Shown piece by piece: positions 34,385-43,743 of a stretch of 64,000 bases of DNA (positions within the stretch are counted from its first letter, which is position 1; each line of letters begins with the position of its first letter). The notes beneath the pieces were generated by a model. It made no database searches. It worked only from the letters and a program-made list of their open reading frames with translations, and was not told the DNA's origin. The stretch covers positions 310,001-374,000 of the forward strand of contig NZ_CP053642.1 of the NCBI RefSeq assembly GCF_013177295.1. The letters are read 5' to 3'. The stretch is from Actinomyces marmotae. Lineage in GTDB: Bacteria; Actinomycetota; Actinomycetes; Actinomycetales; Actinomycetaceae. The translations under genes were made by a program, and so were the position numbers.

Positions 34385-36961
34385 ATGTTCGAACGCTTCA
34401 CCGACCGCGCCCGCCGCGTCGTCGTCCTTGCCCAGGACGAGGCTCGGGCGCTCAACCACAACTACATCGGCACGGAGCACCTCCTTCTCGGCCTCATCCA
34501 CGAGGGCGAGGGCGTGGCCGCCAAGGCCCTGGAGTCGATGCAGATCTCCCTGGACGCCGTGCGTGCCCAGGTCGTCGAGGTCATCGGCGAGGGACAGGCG
34601 GCGCCCAGCGGCCACATCCCCTTCACCCCCCGCGCCAAGAAGGTCCTCGAGCTCTCGCTGCGCGAGGCCCTGCAGCTCGGGCACAACTACATCGGCACCG
34701 AGCACATCCTGCTCGGCCTGCTGCGCGAGGGCGAGGGCACGGCCGCCCAGGTGCTCATCAAACTCGGCGCGGACCTGTCCTCCGTGCGCCAGACCGTCAT
34801 GCAGATGCTCTCGGGCTATGAGGGCAAGGAGGCTGTCACCGCCGGCGGCCCCTCCAAGGAGGGCACGCCGTCGGGCAGCGCCATCCTCGACCAGTTCGGG
34901 CGCAACCTCACCGCGGCCGCGCGCGAGGGCAAGCTCGACCCGGTCATCGGCCGTCACAAGGAGATGGAGAGGGTCATGCAGATCCTCTCCCGGCGCACCA
35001 AGAACAACCCCGTCCTCATCGGGGAGCCCGGCGTGGGCAAGACCGCTGTCGTCGAGGGCCTTAGCCAGGCCATCGTCCACGGCGACGTCCCGGAGACCCT
35101 GCGTGACAAGCAGCTCTACTCCCTGGACATGGGCAGCCTCGTGGCGGGCTCGCGCTACCGCGGTGATTTCGAGGAGCGCCTCAAGAAGGTCCTCAAGGAG
35201 GTGCGCACGCGGGGGGACATCGTCCTGTTCATCGACGAGATCCACACGCTCGTGGGCGCCGGCGCCGCCGAGGGCGCCGTCGACGCCGCCTCCATCCTCA
35301 AGCCCATGCTCGCTCGGGGCGAGCTCCAGACCATCGGCGCCACCACGCTGGAGGAGTACCGCAAGATCGAGAAGGACGCCGCCCTGGAGCGCCGCTTCCA
35401 GCCGGTGACCGTGGACCAGCCCAGCATCGAGGAGACCATCGGCATCCTCACCGGGCTGCGGGACCGCTACGAGGCCTTCCACCGCGTCGTCATCACCGAC
35501 GAGGCCATTGAGGCCGCCGCCAAGCTCGCCGACCGCTACATCAACGACCGATTCCTGCCGGACAAGGCCATCGACCTGGTCGACGAGGCCGGCGCCCGCC
35601 TGCGCATCCGGCGCATGACCGCTCCTCAGGAGCTGCGCGACATCGATGAGAGGATCGCCGAGGTCAAGCGCGAGAAGGAGTCCGCGATCGACGACCAGGA
35701 CTTCGAGCGCGCCGCCGCCCTGCGCGACGACGAGCGCCGCCTGGCCGAGGAGCGCACCGCCAAGGAGAAGGCCTGGAAGGACGGGGACCTGGATCAGGTC
35801 GCAGAGGTCGATGAGAACCTCATCGCCGAGGTCCTGGCCATGTCCACCGGCATCCCCGTGGTCAAGCTGACCGAGGCGGAGTCCTCCAAGCTGCTCAACA
35901 TGGAGGCCGAGCTCCACAAGCGCATCGTCGGCCAGAACAAGGCCATCGAGGCGATCTCCAAGTCCATCCGCCGCACCCGGGCCGGCCTGAAGGACCCCAA
36001 GCGCCCAGGCGGCTCGTTCATCTTCGCCGGCCCCACCGGCGTGGGCAAGACCGAACTCGCCAAGGCCTTGGCGGAGTTCCTCTTCGACGACGAGGACGCC
36101 CTCATCCAGCTCGACATGTCCGAATTCGCCGAGAAGCACACGGTCTCGCGCCTCTTCGGCGCGCCTCCGGGCTACGTGGGCTACGACGAGGGTGGCCAGC
36201 TCACCGAGAAGGTGCGTCGTCGGCCCTTCTCCGTGGTGCTCTTCGACGAGGTGGAGAAGGCCCATCCGGACATCTTCAACTCGCTCCTGCAGATCCTGGA
36301 GGACGGGCACCTCTCCGACGCCCAGGGCCGGGAGGTCGACTTCAAGAACACCGTCATCATCATGACGACCAACCTCGGTTCGAAGGACATCGGCAAGTCC
36401 GTGGCCACTGGCTTCCAGTCCACCGAGTCCGGCGCCATGGACTACGAGGAGATGAAGGCCCACGTCAACCGCGAGCTCAAGCAGCAGTTCCGGCCCGAGT
36501 TCCTCAACCGCGTGGACGACCTCATCGTCTTCCCGCAGCTGACCAAGCCGGAGGTGCGCGAGATCGTCGACCTCATGATCGCCCGCCTCGACAAGCGCAT
36601 GAGCGAGCAGGAGATGACGATCGAGCTGACCGACGCCGCCAAGGAGTTGCTCGCCGAGCGGGGCTTCGACCCGGTTCTCGGCGCCCGCCCGCTGCGCCGC
36701 GCCATCCAGCGCGACATCGAGGACGCCCTGAGCGAGAAGATCCTCTTCGGTGAGATCGAGCGCGGCCAGAAGATCATCGTCGATGCCCACGGCGAGGGGA
36801 TCCTCGGGGAGTTCACCTTCCGCGGCGAGGCTATCCCCGCCACCCCCGAGCAGGAGGCCGCCGTCGCCGACGCCGAGAGGGTCGTCGAGGAGGCCGCCAC
36901 GGTCGAGGACGCGTGGGGCCAGGACTCGCCGGAGGCCACCGAGGCTCCCCAGGTGGGTTGA
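34385..36961 (+). CDS. clpC: ATP-dependent Clp protease ATP-binding subunit ClpC
   Basis: The 858 residues have the full ClpC plan. The N-domain has two ClpN repeats ([20 protein letters not shown] at 2-21 and [20 protein letters not shown] near 80). AAA module 1 has [14 protein letters not shown] near 213. The middle UVR-type segment [20 protein letters not shown] lies near 422. AAA module 2 has [14 protein letters not shown] near 549. The ClpP-docking type loop and a 45-residue acidic Ala-rich tail complete it. It unfolds damaged or regulatory proteins for ClpP. ATG 34385 has a GAGGAGAT ribosome binding site. A candidate ClgR site lies upstream, and a 13-bp hairpin follows the gene. Confidence 0.97.
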   Translation: MFERFTDRARRVVVLAQDEARALNHNYIGTEHLLLGLIHEGEGVAAKALESMQISLDAVRAQVVEVIGEGQAAPSGHIPFTPRAKKVLELSLREALQLGHNYIGTEHILLGLLREGEGTAAQVLIKLGADLSSVRQTVMQMLSGYEGKEAVTAGGPSKEGTPSGSAILDQFGRNLTAAAREGKLDPVIGRHKEMERVMQILSRRTKNNPVLIGEPGVGKTAVVEGLSQAIVHGDVPETLRDKQLYSLDMGSLVAGSRYRGDFEERLKKVLKEVRTRGDIVLFIDEIHTLVGAGAAEGAVDAASILKPMLARGELQTIGATTLEEYRKIEKDAALERRFQPVTVDQPSIEETIGILTGLRDRYEAFHRVVITDEAIEAAAKLADRYINDRFLPDKAIDLVDEAGARLRIRRMTAPQELRDIDERIAEVKREKESAIDDQDFERAAALRDDERRLAEERTAKEKAWKDGDLDQVAEVDENLIAEVLAMSTGIPVVKLTEAESSKLLNMEAELHKRIVGQNKAIEAISKSIRRTRAGLKDPKRPGGSFIFAGPTGVGKTELAKALAEFLFDDEDALIQLDMSEFAEKHTVSRLFGAPPGYVGYDEGGQLTEKVRRRPFSVVLFDEVEKAHPDIFNSLLQILEDGHLSDAQGREVDFKNTVIIMTTNLGSKDIGKSVATGFQSTESGAMDYEEMKAHVNRELKQQFRPEFLNRVDDLIVFPQLTKPEVREIVDLMIARLDKRMSEQEMTIELTDAAKELLAERGFDPVLGARPLRRAIQRDIEDALSEKILFGEIERGQKIIVDAHGEGILGEFTFRGEAIPATPEQEAAVADAERVVEEAATVEDAWGQDSPEATEAPQVG

Positions 36962-36983
36962 CCTCCCCATCGGCATGCTCCCG

Positions 36984-37031
36984 GGAGGAGCCCGTCGGCG
37001 CCAGGGAAATGGCGGCCTGACGGGCTCCTCC
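36984..37031 (+). terminator. Terminator of clpC
   Basis: GGAGGAGCCCGTC (36984-36996) pairs perfectly with 37019-37031 across a 22-base loop, starting 23 bases after the clpC stop. Confidence 0.75.
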
Positions 37032-37114
37032 TCATCCTCGGGCCCGCGTCGGCGCCGTCCGGGGGAGCCCATCGGCTGTGACCGTCACCCTGACGATACG
37101 TCGTGACCTGGTGG

Positions 37115-37234
37115 TATGGTCTTGGAACGTTCCGGCGACCCTGCTCGCCGCGATGCGGGCAGGCGCGGCCCGGCTCTACCGCTCCTTCCGCCCGGCCCAG
37201 AGGTCGGGCTGCCGGCCCGACGCGCCTGCCGACC
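37115..37234 (+). promoter_or_regulatory. Promoter and structured leader of the ProP-like transporter
   Basis: TATGGT at 37115-37120 is a good -10 element, giving a leader of about 108 bases before ATG 37235. The leader can fold. GTCGGGC pairs with GCCCGAC around 37203-37221, and GGGCAGGCGC near 37157 can pair with GCGCCTGCC near 37221. A long structured leader is unusual in a region where most promoters are leaderless and suggests post-transcriptional control. No known riboswitch class is recognised. Confidence 0.4.
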
Positions 37235-39037
37235 ATGCCCGACGACGATCGGAAGTCGATGGATAACAGGATCCCTGCCACCGAGAAGAGCCTTCAGGAA
37301 CGAGCATCCCGCGCCAGCGCGAAGGGCGACCGGAGGCGCGCCGAGCGGTTGCGCCGTGAGCAGCGCCGGCTCGCCTACCTGCGCCGCAGGCGCCGTCTGC
37401 GCGCCGACGACGTCACCGTCGTCGAGGAATCGGCGCTGCGCAGGGCGATCCTCGGCTCCGTCGTGGGCAACATCATGGAGTGGTACGACGTCGGCGTCTT
37501 CGCCTACGTCGCCGTGCTCGTGGGGCAGGCCTTCCTGCCCAGCGCCTCCCCCGTGGCCCAGAACCTCTTCTCGCTGGGGGTCTTCGCCGTCACCTTTGTG
37601 GCCCGGCCGCTGGGCGGGGTCATCCTCGGCCAGCTCGGCGACCGCCTGGGCCGCAAGGAGGTCCTGGCCTTCACCCTCATGATGATGGCGCTGGCGACCT
37701 TCGGCATCGGGATCCTGCCCCCGGCCAGTGTCCTGGGCGTGTGGGCGCCGATCCTGCTCATCTGCCTCAAGCTCGTCCAGGGCTTCTCCACCGGCGGCGA
37801 GTACGCCGGCGCCACGACCTTCGTCACCGAGTATGCCCCCGACAAGCGCCGCGGCTTCTACGCCGCCATGCTCGACTGGGGCTCCTACATCGGCAACGCG
37901 CTGGGCGCGGGCTTCGTCACCGTCCTCATGCTCACCCTGCCCAGGGACTTCATGGCCACCTGGGGGTGGCGCATCCCCTTCCTCATCGCCCTGCCGATGG
38001 GCGCCATCGCCCTCTACTTGAGGGCCCGCATCGAGGACACCCCCGCCTTCCGCGGCGCCCAGGCGGAGACCGAGGACGAGGAGCCCGCGGACCTGGCGGC
38101 CGTGGAAACCGAGATCATGAAGCCGGAGGAGGGGCCCCTGGGCTTTAAGGAGATGGTGCGGACCTACTGGCGGGAGTTGGGCATCGCGATCATCCTCGTG
38201 GCCGGCGCCAACACCGTGGGCTACGCCCTCACCTCCTACATGCCGACCTACCTGACCACCACCCTCGGCCTCGACGCCGAGCGCGGCCCCCTCCTCACCC
38301 TGCCCATCCTCGTCCTCGTGGCCTTCCTCGTGCCGGCCTGTGGCCGGCTGTCGGACCACGTGGGCCGCCGCCCCGTCCTCCTGTCCGCGGCGCTGAGCAC
38401 GATCGTGCTGTCCGTGCCCGTCTTCCTGCTGCTGGAGCGCAAGGAGGTCTGGTCGGTCCTGCTCGGCTTGGCCCTGCTGGCCTACCCGACGGCGGCTTAC
38501 GTCGGGAACCTGGCCGCCTCCCTGCCCGCGATCTTCCCCACCCGCTGCCGCTACGGGGGCATGGGCATCGCCTACAACACCGCCGTCGCCCTCTTCGGTG
38601 GCACGGCGGCTTTCATCCTGGAGGCCCTCGTGGCGTACACCGGCAGCCCCCTGGCGCCTGCCTTCTGGCTGATGGGGACCTCCGCCGCGGCCCTCGGGGC
38701 GGTCTTCGGGCTCAAGGAGACCGCCCGCCGCCCCCTGCCCGGATCCATGCCGGCCGTGGCCAGCCAGGAGGAGGTCGCCGAGCTGGTCGAGACCCAGGAG
38801 GAGAACCCCGACCTCGACGTCTCCGAGATCTTCGCGATCGCCCCGGCCCACCTCGTTGACACCGAGCCGACCGTCGAGGAGGCCCTGGCCGAGGTCGAGG
38901 TGGCCCAGGCCTGGGAAGACAAGGCTCGGGCCAGGCTCGACCGTGCCACGCGCGCCACCACCGAGGCCCTCAGGGCGGTTGATGAGGCCCGCAAGCGCGA
39001 GAGCGCATCTCCTGACTCCTCGGGCGCGCGGGGCTGA
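37235..39037 (+). CDS. MFS transporter of the metabolite:H+ symporter (ProP-like) family
   Basis: The 600 residues carry a very basic N-terminus (many Arg, residues 20-55) and twelve helices. The MHS hallmarks are VGNIMEWYDVGVFAYVAV, RPLGGVILGQLGDRLGRKEV and FSTGGEYAGATTFVTEYAP with the second-half SDHVGRRPVLL. The C-terminal 110 residues are acidic and strongly helical (EEALAEVEVAQAWEDKARAR and beyond), like the coiled-coil osmosensory tail of ProP. Likely substrates are compatible solutes such as betaine or proline, or a carboxylate. The start is uncertain: ATG 37235 and ATG 37259 are in frame and neither has a good ribosome binding site. Confidence 0.85.
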   Translation: MPDDDRKSMDNRIPATEKSLQERASRASAKGDRRRAERLRREQRRLAYLRRRRRLRADDVTVVEESALRRAILGSVVGNIMEWYDVGVFAYVAVLVGQAFLPSASPVAQNLFSLGVFAVTFVARPLGGVILGQLGDRLGRKEVLAFTLMMMALATFGIGILPPASVLGVWAPILLICLKLVQGFSTGGEYAGATTFVTEYAPDKRRGFYAAMLDWGSYIGNALGAGFVTVLMLTLPRDFMATWGWRIPFLIALPMGAIALYLRARIEDTPAFRGAQAETEDEEPADLAAVETEIMKPEEGPLGFKEMVRTYWRELGIAIILVAGANTVGYALTSYMPTYLTTTLGLDAERGPLLTLPILVLVAFLVPACGRLSDHVGRRPVLLSAALSTIVLSVPVFLLLERKEVWSVLLGLALLAYPTAAYVGNLAASLPAIFPTRCRYGGMGIAYNTAVALFGGTAAFILEALVAYTGSPLAPAFWLMGTSAAALGAVFGLKETARRPLPGSMPAVASQEEVAELVETQEENPDLDVSEIFAIAPAHLVDTEPTVEEALAEVEVAQAWEDKARARLDRATRATTEALRAVDEARKRESASPDSSGARG

Positions 39038-39367
39038 CCCGCGCCGCGATAGTCCGGCCTCGTCCCGAATCATGGAATTCGGGGAAATGGTCTTGCGCAC
39101 ATCGCGGGCGCTTAGGCGTCGCATGTCGCCGGGTTTTCCCCCTGGCGCGAATGGCCCGGGAGGAGAGGATCGCGCTCTGATTCCAGCGCTTCCGCAAACC
39201 TGGGAAAACGCTGATCGTTTCCTGAAAGTTATTGTGTGTCACTTTGAGTGTCGTAGGCAATATCAAGTGGAGCGTATGGCGCGGTTATCGTGGAAGGGTC
39301 CTGGTCCCTGATCAGCACAGAGGCGAACCCGAAACGCCTTTACGACCTCTTGTGAGAACACAACAGA
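39038..39367. other. AT-richer upstream region of the Pel-like operon
   Basis: 330 bases without a gene, clearly poorer in G+C than the surroundings. It contains the imperfect inverted repeat GGAAAACG-CTGAT-CGTTTCC (39203-39222), a TTGTGT-N16-TAGGCA promoter-like pair (39233-39260 approximately), and TTGTG-AGAA-CACAA (39350-39363) just before the first start codon. These could be regulator sites. The assignment of a promoter is uncertain. Confidence 0.45.
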
Positions 39368-40816
39368 ATGAGCCGCATACACGAACAGCGCCACCTGCCG
39401 CAGCGCGGGGGCCGCACACCTCTCCCTCGTGTCGACCTCACCGCACTGGTGATACCGCTTGCGCTTGGCGCCTCCATCCTCTGGCTGCTCGGCTGGCCCA
39501 CCGCCAGCACCATCGCCCTTATCGCGGCGCTGGTCCTCCTGGCCGCCGGACTGCTGACATCGCCGCCCGCCGCGGCCAGGGGCGGTCGTCCCACCGGGCC
39601 CCGCGACCGTGGATCATCGCTGTGGCTCATGGTCCTGGTCATGTCCCCGGCGATCCTCCTGGGCAGCGCCTTCCCCCTCGTCGCTGACCGCCTCGCCTCG
39701 CACGCCGTGGCCGGCGTTCACCTCGAGACCCTCATCCTGTCCGCCTCGGTGGCCGTCCCCTGGCTCAGCCAGGTGGTGGGGACCCCCGTGTACCGCCTCC
39801 TCGGCTCCACCATCTCCCAGGGGCCCGGCGCCGTCAGGCGCCACTACTGCGAGCTCTGGCCCGGGCTGCTCGCCCTGTCCATCGTGCCGGCGACGGCCGT
39901 GACCGCCTGCGTCGGGATCGTCACCGGATGGGGCATCGGCGCATTGGTGGCCCACTTCGCTCTCATCATGGCGCACGTCATTTTCGTGCAGTCCCTCGTC
40001 GTGGCCGACCTCGGCTCGCGCCGCCACCTGTGGGCGCTGGGCTGGCTCGCCTACGCGATCACGCTGCTCATCGTGCCCGGCTGGTGGCTCGCGCCCCCGC
40101 TGGCCGGGGCGCTGAGTCAGATCCTCGCCATCGGCGGCGACCTGCGCGCCCTGGCCCGCCCCCGGCGCTTCGCCGTCGCCCCGGTGATCGCCGACATGTG
40201 GCGCGGCCTCATCCTGGGTGGCGTGCTGTGGGCCGACAAGCTTCTCCTGTTCGTCACCGTGGGCCGGCAGTTCGACGTCTCGCTGGTCTACCTGTGCCTC
40301 CAGCCCGCCGTCCTGGCCTACTCCTATTACTTCACCATCGCCTCGCCGCGCATCAACCAGGCCTTCACCGGCTTCCACGACGCGCTGGAGAACGAGCCCA
40401 TGAGCGCCCTGCGCCGCCGGGGGGCCGCGCTGCGGCGCATGGTCACCTGGTCCCTGGCGCGCATGGCCTCGGTGGGCAGCGCCGCGACGCTCGTCGTCGT
40501 CGCCCTGACCGCCATCCTCGCCCCCGGCGACATCGCCACGGTGACGGCCGTCAGCGCCGCCAGCCTCCTCCTGGCGATCCTCACCCTCCTCGCCTATGAG
40601 ATCGACCATGCCGGCGACTCCCGGGCGGCCCTGGTCCTATCGGGGATCGCCGTCGTCCTCATCGCCGCCTCCTTCGCGGCCTTCGACTCCGTGAGCGCCT
40701 ACGGCCCCATCGCCCTGGCCGCGATGGGCCTGAACGTCATCGGCGGTCTCATCCACCACCGGCACTGGAGCGCGCCCGAATACGCATTCTTCTGGGGAAA
40801 GGCACTGTCATGGTGA
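39368..40816 (+). CDS. pelG: PelG-like polytopic membrane protein
   Basis: The protein has 482 residues, about twelve hydrophobic helices, and no periplasmic domain of size. Features such as VLWADKLLLFVTVGRQFD, then YLCLQPAVLAYSYYFTIASP and RINQAFTGFHDALENEPMSA resemble PelG, the MATE-like inner-membrane protein of Pel polysaccharide export. The N-terminus is diverged from known PelG. The firm argument is context: the stop codon lies inside the start of a clear pelF. In known Pel systems PelG, with PelD and PelE, forms the membrane transport complex; PelD and PelE are not seen here. ATG 39368 lacks a strong ribosome binding site. Confidence 0.65.
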   Translation: MSRIHEQRHLPQRGGRTPLPRVDLTALVIPLALGASILWLLGWPTASTIALIAALVLLAAGLLTSPPAAARGGRPTGPRDRGSSLWLMVLVMSPAILLGSAFPLVADRLASHAVAGVHLETLILSASVAVPWLSQVVGTPVYRLLGSTISQGPGAVRRHYCELWPGLLALSIVPATAVTACVGIVTGWGIGALVAHFALIMAHVIFVQSLVVADLGSRRHLWALGWLAYAITLLIVPGWWLAPPLAGALSQILAIGGDLRALARPRRFAVAPVIADMWRGLILGGVLWADKLLLFVTVGRQFDVSLVYLCLQPAVLAYSYYFTIASPRINQAFTGFHDALENEPMSALRRRGAALRRMVTWSLARMASVGSAATLVVVALTAILAPGDIATVTAVSAASLLLAILTLLAYEIDHAGDSRAALVLSGIAVVLIAASFAAFDSVSAYGPIALAAMGLNVIGGLIHHRHWSAPEYAFFWGKALSW

Positions 40817-42534
40817 GTCTCACGCTCGATACCGCTCCGGAGGCGCTCGACGAGCGCGCCCCGCAGGCCCCCGCGCCGTTCGTGCCGGAGGAGCCCGCCC
40901 CCTCCCGGCCCGACGGCGTCCCGGCCGACGGCCACTACGAGGACGTCGACGTCGCTATCGTCATGGAGTCCACCTACCCCTACCTCAAGGGCGGGGTCTC
41001 GGCGGTCGTCCATGACATCATCACCGGCAACCCGGACAAGACCTTCGGGATCATCCACATCGCCTGGGACTCCGAGGCCCCGCACACCGACCTGTACGGC
41101 ATGCCGTCCAATGTGGCCTGGGTCAGGGTGCTCTACCTGTCGATGGCCGAGCACCGCGACGACTTCCTGGCCGCCCGCCCCCGGGACCTGCGCATGAGCC
41201 GCGCCCAGCGGCGCGCCCTGTCGCGCCGGCTCCTCGGCGCGCTCATCGAGCTGGCCACCACCGGCGACGGCGAGGAGGTCTGGCGGCTCATCGACGAGGG
41301 CATGAGCCCCGCCACCCGCCGCTACCCCCTGTGGGCGCTGCTGGGCACCCAGGAGTTCATGGAGGCCTTCCGCGAGATGATGCCGGACCTGGGCATGCCC
41401 CTGTCCGAGCTCTTCTGGTGCCTGCGCGACTTCTTCTCCCTGGCGCACGCCGTCCTGGCCGACCCCGTGCCCCGCGCCGCCGTCTACCACGCCCACACCA
41501 CCGGCTACGCCTCCCTGCTGGCGGCGGCCGCCGCCCGCCAGCACGGGGCCTCCTTCCTGCTCACCGAGCACAACCTCTACGTGCGCGACACCGTCAACAC
41601 GCTCCTGGAGCGGCGCATGGACCTGCCGGTGCGCCTGAGCGACTACCGGGACTTCGACGTCACCGCGCGCGAGCGCATGTGGATGGCCTGGTGGATCGAG
41701 ATGGGCCGCCTGTGCTACCCCCACGCCGACCTCATGACCTACCTCTACCCCCGCGCCATCGAGGAGGCCCAGGACCTCGGCGGCATCCCGGACAGGTCCG
41801 TGGTCCTGCCCAACGGGCTCGACGTCGAGGAGTTCGACGCCCTGTGGACCGCCCGCCGTGAGGCGATCGAGCGCATCCACGCCGAGGGCGACCGCCACCT
41901 GTGGAGGCTCGTCTACATCGCGAGGGTTGTGCCCATCAAGGGGCTGCTCGACCTCATCGAGGCCGTCGAGATCATGCGCGAGCGCGGCATGCGCATCCAC
42001 CTCGACGTCTGCGGGCCCACCGAGCACGTGCCCGAGTACTTCGATCGCTGCGCGGCCCGCATCGCCGAGTTGGGGCTCCAGGACCTCATCACCATCCGAG
42101 GCACCGTGCGCGTGCGCGACCTGCTCGACGAGTTCGACCTGTTCGTCCTGCCGAGCTACAACGAGGGCCTGCCCGTGGTCTCCCTGGAGACGATGGGAGC
42201 CGGGATCCCGACCGTCTCCTCCGACGTCGGCGCCCTGCGCTCGGTGGTGGAGGACCCGATCAAGGCCGACGACGGCGGGTTCATCGGCCCGTGCGGGCTC
42301 ATGCTCACCCCCGGTGATCCCGCCCTGCTCGCCGACCGCATCAACCAGGTCATCTCCAACCCCGGCCTGTACGAGGACATGTGCCACGCGGCCCGGCGCC
42401 GCGTCGAGACCGCCTTCAACCTGGGCCTGGTCAATGCCACCTACAACCGGATCTACAACGACCTCGCGAGTCAGCGCCGCGCCGCCCCCGCGAGGGCCCT
42501 CGGGGCCGCCGAGCCGCTGGCAGGGGGCGCATGA
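40810..42534 (+). CDS. pelF: GT4-family glycosyltransferase PelF
   Basis: PelF is the cytosolic UDP-GlcNAc-using glycosyltransferase of Pel polysaccharide synthesis. The 574 residues show the DUF3492 N-terminal half typical of PelF (VDVAIVMESTYPYLKGGVSA near 47-66, FGIIHIAWDSEAPHTDLYGM) and LLTEHNLYVRDTVN. The GT4 half follows, with YIARVVPIKGLLDLIEAVEI near 370 and LPSYNEGLPVVSLETMGAGI near 450. A 45-residue Pro-rich start and short Ala-rich tail are extra. It overlaps the upstream membrane gene by seven bases and the downstream hydrolase-like gene by four, so the three are one translational unit. Confidence 0.88.
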   Translation: MVSLTLDTAPEALDERAPQAPAPFVPEEPAPSRPDGVPADGHYEDVDVAIVMESTYPYLKGGVSAVVHDIITGNPDKTFGIIHIAWDSEAPHTDLYGMPSNVAWVRVLYLSMAEHRDDFLAARPRDLRMSRAQRRALSRRLLGALIELATTGDGEEVWRLIDEGMSPATRRYPLWALLGTQEFMEAFREMMPDLGMPLSELFWCLRDFFSLAHAVLADPVPRAAVYHAHTTGYASLLAAAAARQHGASFLLTEHNLYVRDTVNTLLERRMDLPVRLSDYRDFDVTARERMWMAWWIEMGRLCYPHADLMTYLYPRAIEEAQDLGGIPDRSVVLPNGLDVEEFDALWTARREAIERIHAEGDRHLWRLVYIARVVPIKGLLDLIEAVEIMRERGMRIHLDVCGPTEHVPEYFDRCAARIAELGLQDLITIRGTVRVRDLLDEFDLFVLPSYNEGLPVVSLETMGAGIPTVSSDVGALRSVVEDPIKADDGGFIGPCGLMLTPGDPALLADRINQVISNPGLYEDMCHAARRRVETAFNLGLVNATYNRIYNDLASQRRAAPARALGAAEPLAGGA

Positions 42535-43607
42535 CCGGCGTCGGCGCCTGGATCCGCTACGGCGGCCCCCTCGAGGCCCAGGACGTGGAGGAGGCGGCCC
42601 GGCACTACCGGGCCGCCATCCTCCAGCCCTGGGAGACGGCCGCCGCCGCGCGCCTCAAGGAGCTCGCTCCCCATATGACGGTCCTGGCCTACCAGTGCCT
42701 GTCCTCCACGCGGGACTTCGAGCCGCCCGAGCGCCTCGCCTCCGGGATCGCCCACGCCGAGGCCGCCCGCCACGGCTGGCACGCCCGGCGCCGCGACGGC
42801 TCCCTCATCGAATGGGATGGCTATCCGGGGCATTTCCAGGCCGCCGTCTGGGACCCCGACTACCGGCGCGCCTGGGTCGAGCGCGTGCGCGAGAGGATCG
42901 CCCCCACCGCCTTCGACGGCGTCATGGCCGACAACGACGTCTTCGACGACTACTACGGCCTCGGCCTGCCCATCGAGGGCGCTGACGATCCCGCCGCGCT
43001 GCGCGACTCCCTCGGGATGCTGGTGGACGAGGCCGGCGCCGCCCTGGCGGGCATCGGCCGGATCCTCGTCCCCAACATCGCCGAGGCCCGCCGCGAGCCC
43101 GGCCGCTGGGAGCGCCACAGCGCCTGGGGCGGGGGCTTCGACGAGTGCTGGCTCGGCTGGGGCGACGACTCCTTCCTCGACGCCACCGCCGCGCTCGCCC
43201 AGGCCCATCAGCTCACCGCCCCCGGCCTGACGATCGTGCGCGCCCCCAGCGGGGGCGCCGGAGCGCCCCGGGCCCTCTACGGGTTGGCCGCCTTCTGGGT
43301 GCTGGGCGGCGGGCGTGGCGCCTTCGCCTCCACCGGCCACGACGACTACTCGCGCCTGGCCTGGATGCCCGCCCTCGACGCCGACCTCGGAGCGCCCCTG
43401 GGGCCTCCCCGGCACCGAGGCCTCCTGTGGCGGCGCGACTTCGAGCGGGGGGTCGCCATCGTCAATCTCGACGGCGCCCGCGGCGCCCGCCCCCGGCTTC
43501 CCGCCGGGCTCGTGGCGCCCGGCCCTCGGGGTGGGGCCGACGGCGCGCCCCTGCCCCGGCGCCCGCTCCTGGGCCCGAGGTCCGGGCTCATCGCCCTGCG
43601 GCCCTGA
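42531..43607 (+). CDS. Putative glycoside hydrolase (GHL15/GH114-like barrel), Pel-operon partner
   Basis: The 358 residues have barrel-like motifs: ILQPWETAAAARLKELAPHM near 30, VLAYQCLSSTRDFEPPERL near 49 and SLIEWDGYPGHFQAAVWDPD near 89. FDGVMADNDVFDDYYG near 125 follows, where an acidic pair could be catalytic, as in GHL15 and GH114-type proteins. No signal peptide is seen, so it would be cytosolic unless exported another way. In Pel systems the hydrolase/deacetylase PelA trims the polymer. This protein may be a replacement or an unrelated glycan enzyme. ATG 42531 overlaps the pelF stop (ATGA). Confidence 0.65.
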   Translation: MTGVGAWIRYGGPLEAQDVEEAARHYRAAILQPWETAAAARLKELAPHMTVLAYQCLSSTRDFEPPERLASGIAHAEAARHGWHARRRDGSLIEWDGYPGHFQAAVWDPDYRRAWVERVRERIAPTAFDGVMADNDVFDDYYGLGLPIEGADDPAALRDSLGMLVDEAGAALAGIGRILVPNIAEARREPGRWERHSAWGGGFDECWLGWGDDSFLDATAALAQAHQLTAPGLTIVRAPSGGAGAPRALYGLAAFWVLGGGRGAFASTGHDDYSRLAWMPALDADLGAPLGPPRHRGLLWRRDFERGVAIVNLDGARGARPRLPAGLVAPGPRGGADGAPLPRRPLLGPRSGLIALRP

Positions 43608-43660
43608 GACCCTCCGAGCGCCGCGGGGCCCTCGGGTCGCCTCCGTTGAATCATCGCGGC

Positions 43661-43690
43661 TTGAACCTAGGACTGAAGTCACATTAGAGT
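43661..43690 (+). promoter_or_regulatory. Promoter of ppdK
   Basis: TTGAAC (43661-43666) and TAGAGT (43685-43690) are separated by 18 bases, a standard vegetative promoter. A leader of about 47 bases with the ribosome binding site AAGGGG follows. Confidence 0.6.
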
Positions 43691-43743
43691 GGGGAGGCCT
43701 GACCAGCGCGATGCCGCGCGACTGACGACTGAAAGGGGCAAGG

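Noticed and set aside
34280..37072. A 930-codon open frame on the reverse strand across clpC
   Set aside because: Its composition (Gly/Leu/Asp/Val-rich, no domain) is the shadow of clpC codons in a GC-rich genome. ClpC itself is unmistakable on the other strand. The same applies to long reverse frames over ppdK, purF and pelF.
40810..42534. pelF as a generic GT4 glycosyltransferase only
   Set aside because: The DUF3492-type N-terminal half and the overlapping PelG-like gene make PelF the better assignment.
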